DNA of 58,507 nucleotides from Butyrivibrio sp. (GTDB taxonomy: Bacteria > Bacillota > Clostridia > Lachnospirales > Lachnospiraceae), in contig NZ_JAGBLU010000015.1 of NCBI RefSeq assembly GCF_017635265.1, positions 1-58,507 on the forward strand. The letters are read 5' to 3'. The stretch's first letter is position 1. Each line of letters starts with the position of its first letter. Below are positions 57,357 through 58,507 of the stretch, piece by piece. The notes beneath the pieces are model-generated. The model had not been told where the DNA came from, did not search any database, and was given only the letters and a program-made list of their open reading frames with translations. The position numbers and the translations under genes were made by a program.

Positions 57357-57417
57357 CAAACAAAAAGAGGCTTACGAATGCCTCACTTAAAATAAAGTGA
57401 AGTATGCGTAAGCCTCT
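57357..57417 (-). terminator. Terminator-like hairpin in the nifB leader (possible attenuator)
   Basis: A 23-bp stem with two mismatches and a 6-nt loop pairs 57395-57417 with 57366-57388 and is followed on the minus strand by TTTTTGTTTG. It lies between the sulfur-box promoter (57451-57508) and the nifB ATG (57337), so it either ends transcripts from CMD-yezD or acts as an attenuator for the whole operon. Confidence 0.85.
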
Positions 57418-57450
57418 AGTTGTCTAGTCGGCTTTATTAAATTAAAGTGA

Positions 57451-57508
57451 ATTCTATCATGGTCATAAGCGTAAGAAAAACAAGTATTTCTTATCGCTGG
57501 TTATAAAG
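57451..57508 (-). promoter_or_regulatory. Promoter of the nitrogenase-like operon with sulfur-regulon box (box 3)
   Basis: Minus strand: 19-bp box CTTTATAACCAGCGATAAG (57508-57490), 10 nt, weak -35 TTTTCT (57479-57474), 17 nt, -10 TAGAAT (57456-57451). Geometry equals that of the three other sulfur promoters. The weak -35 suggests need for an activator. It lies 5 bp beyond the yezD stop. Confidence 0.72.
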
Positions 57509-57513
57509 AAAAG

Positions 57514-57663
57514 TTAGAACCTGATCTTTGTGCTTGTCTCAACCTGCGTAATCTTGCCATCATGCACAGTGATTATCACACTCCCGTATCTTAGCCCCGA
57601 TACGAGCTCTTTTATCTTTTCCCAGCAATCCTTATTAGTATTATCTTCAATTCTGCCTGCCAT
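57514..57663 (-). CDS. YezD-family small protein (DUF2292)
   Basis: The 49-aa protein reads MAGRIEDNTNKDCWEKIKEL and then LRYGSVIITVHDGKITQVE, the DUF2292/YezD pattern. The family occurs in sulfur-assimilation gene clusters of Firmicutes; its molecular role is not established. Strong ribosome site GGGGAGAAAATGT precedes the ATG. It follows the CMD gene by 60 bp and precedes the nifB promoter, so it belongs to this locus. Confidence 0.85.
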   Translation of the reverse strand: MAGRIEDNTNKDCWEKIKELVSGLRYGSVIITVHDGKITQVETSTKIRF

Positions 57664-57723
57664 ACATTTTCTCCCCTACTCGCGCCAGATGATCACATAG
57701 ATGATCACCTACCTACATGATAC

Positions 57724-58233
57724 TTACTCCAGAAATTCAGATTTTACATGTAGTATATCGTTAAAATAATTGTTGGCTATCATAAACATTCCCATAGTTG
57801 TGAGTACAACCAGTCCCTCTTCGCCAATCTTTTCTTTTAGCCTGTTGAAAAGATCCTGTGGGATATTCTTCCTGTCTCTGACAATTGCCTGCGCATACTC
57901 GATAACAAGCTCTTCTTCAGGAGTATAGTCAACATTGTTTATATCAACTCCAATTGACTCCATATATCTTTTATAATAGGTCGTACATACAAGGCAGTCA
58001 TTTTCTACCGATATTGCATATTCGAAAAGATTTGCCGCTCTTGGCGAAATGAATCTTTTAAGCTCTCTGCTCATCTCATAGGACTTTCCTTCAAGTGCCC
58101 AAAAAGCCGGTACATTATGAAGAAGAGTTCTCTTTTCATTTGTAATCGTATGACCATCTTCCAGATGCTTTTTTACGGCCTCTTTTACTTCCTGAGAAGC
58201 ATTCTCTACATCAACCAGACTAACTATCTCCAT
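57724..58233 (-). CDS. Carboxymuconolactone decarboxylase/AhpD-like protein
   Basis: The 169-aa helical protein has the CMD/AhpD CxxC site in ENDCLVCTTYYKRYMESIG, plus YAQAIVRDRKNIPQ and a closing NNYFNDILHV. The paired Cys suggest thiol-disulfide chemistry, perhaps peroxide defence or handling of a sulfur intermediate. Start at 58233 follows AGAGGAGAAAAT; it is the first gene after a sulfur-box promoter (58282-58339). The usual histidine after CxxC is Tyr here. Confidence 0.85.
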   Translation of the reverse strand: MEIVSLVDVENASQEVKEAVKKHLEDGHTITNEKRTLLHNVPAFWALEGKSYEMSRELKRFISPRAANLFEYAISVENDCLVCTTYYKRYMESIGVDINNVDYTPEEELVIEYAQAIVRDRKNIPQDLFNRLKEKIGEEGLVVLTTMGMFMIANNYFNDILHVKSEFLE

Positions 58234-58281
58234 ATTTTCTCCTCTGTAACTTAGTTTTGTTCTTTGCATTTGTTAATAGAG

Positions 58282-58339
58282 ATTATGCTTTACCGCGCCC
58301 GGAATGTAAAAGACACTGTACTTATCGGTGGATATAAAG
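58282..58339 (-). promoter_or_regulatory. Promoter of the CMD-yezD unit with sulfur-regulon box (box 2)
   Basis: Minus strand: 19-bp box CTTTATATCCACCGATAAG (58339-58321), 10 nt, -35 TTTACA (58310-58305), 17 nt, -10 CATAAT (58287-58282). Box, spacing, -35 and -10 match the cystine-transporter promoter almost base for base, although the 17-nt spacers differ fully, which argues for conserved function rather than recent duplication. Confidence 0.8.
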
Positions 58340-58374
58340 AAAACTTTTCACTGCGTTTTTAACCACATAATCAG

Positions 58375-58441
58375 AACCACCGGCTTAGCCGGTGGTTTGT
58401 TCTGGCCCTATAAGGGCCTTTTACCGGCAAAGCCTAAAGGC
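58375..58441. repeat. Cluster of short palindromes, resembles an IS200/IS605-type end
   Basis: Three adjacent hairpins: AACCACCGGC-TTA-GCCGGTGGTT (58375-58397, perfect 10-bp stem), GGCCC-TATAA-GGGCC (58404-58418) and GCCT-AA-AGGC (58432-58441). Such clusters of imperfect palindromes, with the wording seen here, are found at the ends of IS200/IS605-family elements in Firmicutes. On the minus strand a frame open to the window edge ends at 58434 (last residues near AKFAEVELFSISL), which could be the tail of an element gene. No transposase is visible within the window. Confidence 0.4.
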
Positions 58442-58507
58442 TTATCGAAAATAATTCTACTTCTGCAAATTTTGCTTCGCTGCCTTTCAGGCCATTTCTT
58501 TTTGCAT

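Noticed and set aside
57664-57720. Repeated GATGATCAC sequence before yezD, considered as an operator or small repeat array
   Set aside because: Only two copies in about 20 bp are seen, without link to a promoter; too little to support a call.

Overview
The window has the features of a low-to-moderate GC anaerobic Firmicute, most like a Lachnospiraceae genome (Butyrivibrio-type). The evidence is gene content only: pyruvate phosphate dikinase, cytoplasmic GH31/GH127 enzymes for plant glycans, a T-box-controlled trp operon, an anaerobic (CbiK/CbiD/CbiG-type) cobalamin pathway, lipoproteins with Ser/Thr/Glu-rich linkers, and strong GGAGG-type ribosome sites. No rRNA, tRNA, CRISPR array or complete mobile element was seen. 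Almost everything is on the minus strand; only an AraC regulator and a thioredoxin are on plus.

Layout. 1-2.4 kb: 5' part of ppdK (cut by the window edge) and a membrane-anchored glycerophosphodiester phosphodiesterase. 2.7-7.9 kb: GH31 and GH127 glycosidases divergent from an AraC regulator, with a two-turn direct repeat between them. 7.9-9.9 kb: a split chromate-type transporter, a GlsB/YeaQ protein and thioredoxin. 10-15.2 kb: a tannase-like esterase lipoprotein next to an OmpR/histidine kinase pair, then a ZIP metal transporter. 15.3-22.2 kb: complete trp operon in the unusual order T-box-trpD-C-F-B-A-E-G. 22.3-23.7 kb: PilZ protein and a LysR regulator. 23.8-38.4 kb: cobalamin operon behind a cobalamin riboswitch, starting with a lipoprotein CbiK chelatase and a FecCD-type importer whose ATPase is fused to CobQ; it includes a CbiJ-CbiE-CbiT triple fusion. 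38.4-58.3 kb: a sulfur-acquisition region.

The sulfur region is the exciting part. A nitrogenase-like operon (NifB, NifX, NifH, CysK, NifK-like, NifD-like) continues without a clear break into a sulfonate/taurine/nitrate-type ABC importer (binding protein, permease, ATPase) and a DUF4418-FtsX-ATPase module. The NifD-like subunit keeps the P-cluster cysteines and the cofactor cysteine but has Phe where nitrogenase has the cofactor His. With three CysK paralogues, a cystine-type ABC importer, a PatB-type C-S lyase, a Cys/Met-metabolism PLP enzyme and a YezD protein around it, the likely job is reductive release of sulfur from an imported organosulfur compound (as in methylthio-alkane reductase), not N2 fixation.

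Four promoters in this region (before cysK, before the cystine transporter, before nifB, and before the CMD-yezD pair) share one architecture: a 19-bp imperfect dyad (consensus near CTTTATAWCNNSCKATAAG), exactly 10 nt, a -35 hexamer, exactly 17 nt, a -10 hexamer. This defines a sulfur regulon from the sequence alone and points to one activator, probably LysR-type. The nifB leader also holds a 23-bp terminator-like hairpin between promoter and gene, suggesting a second level of control.
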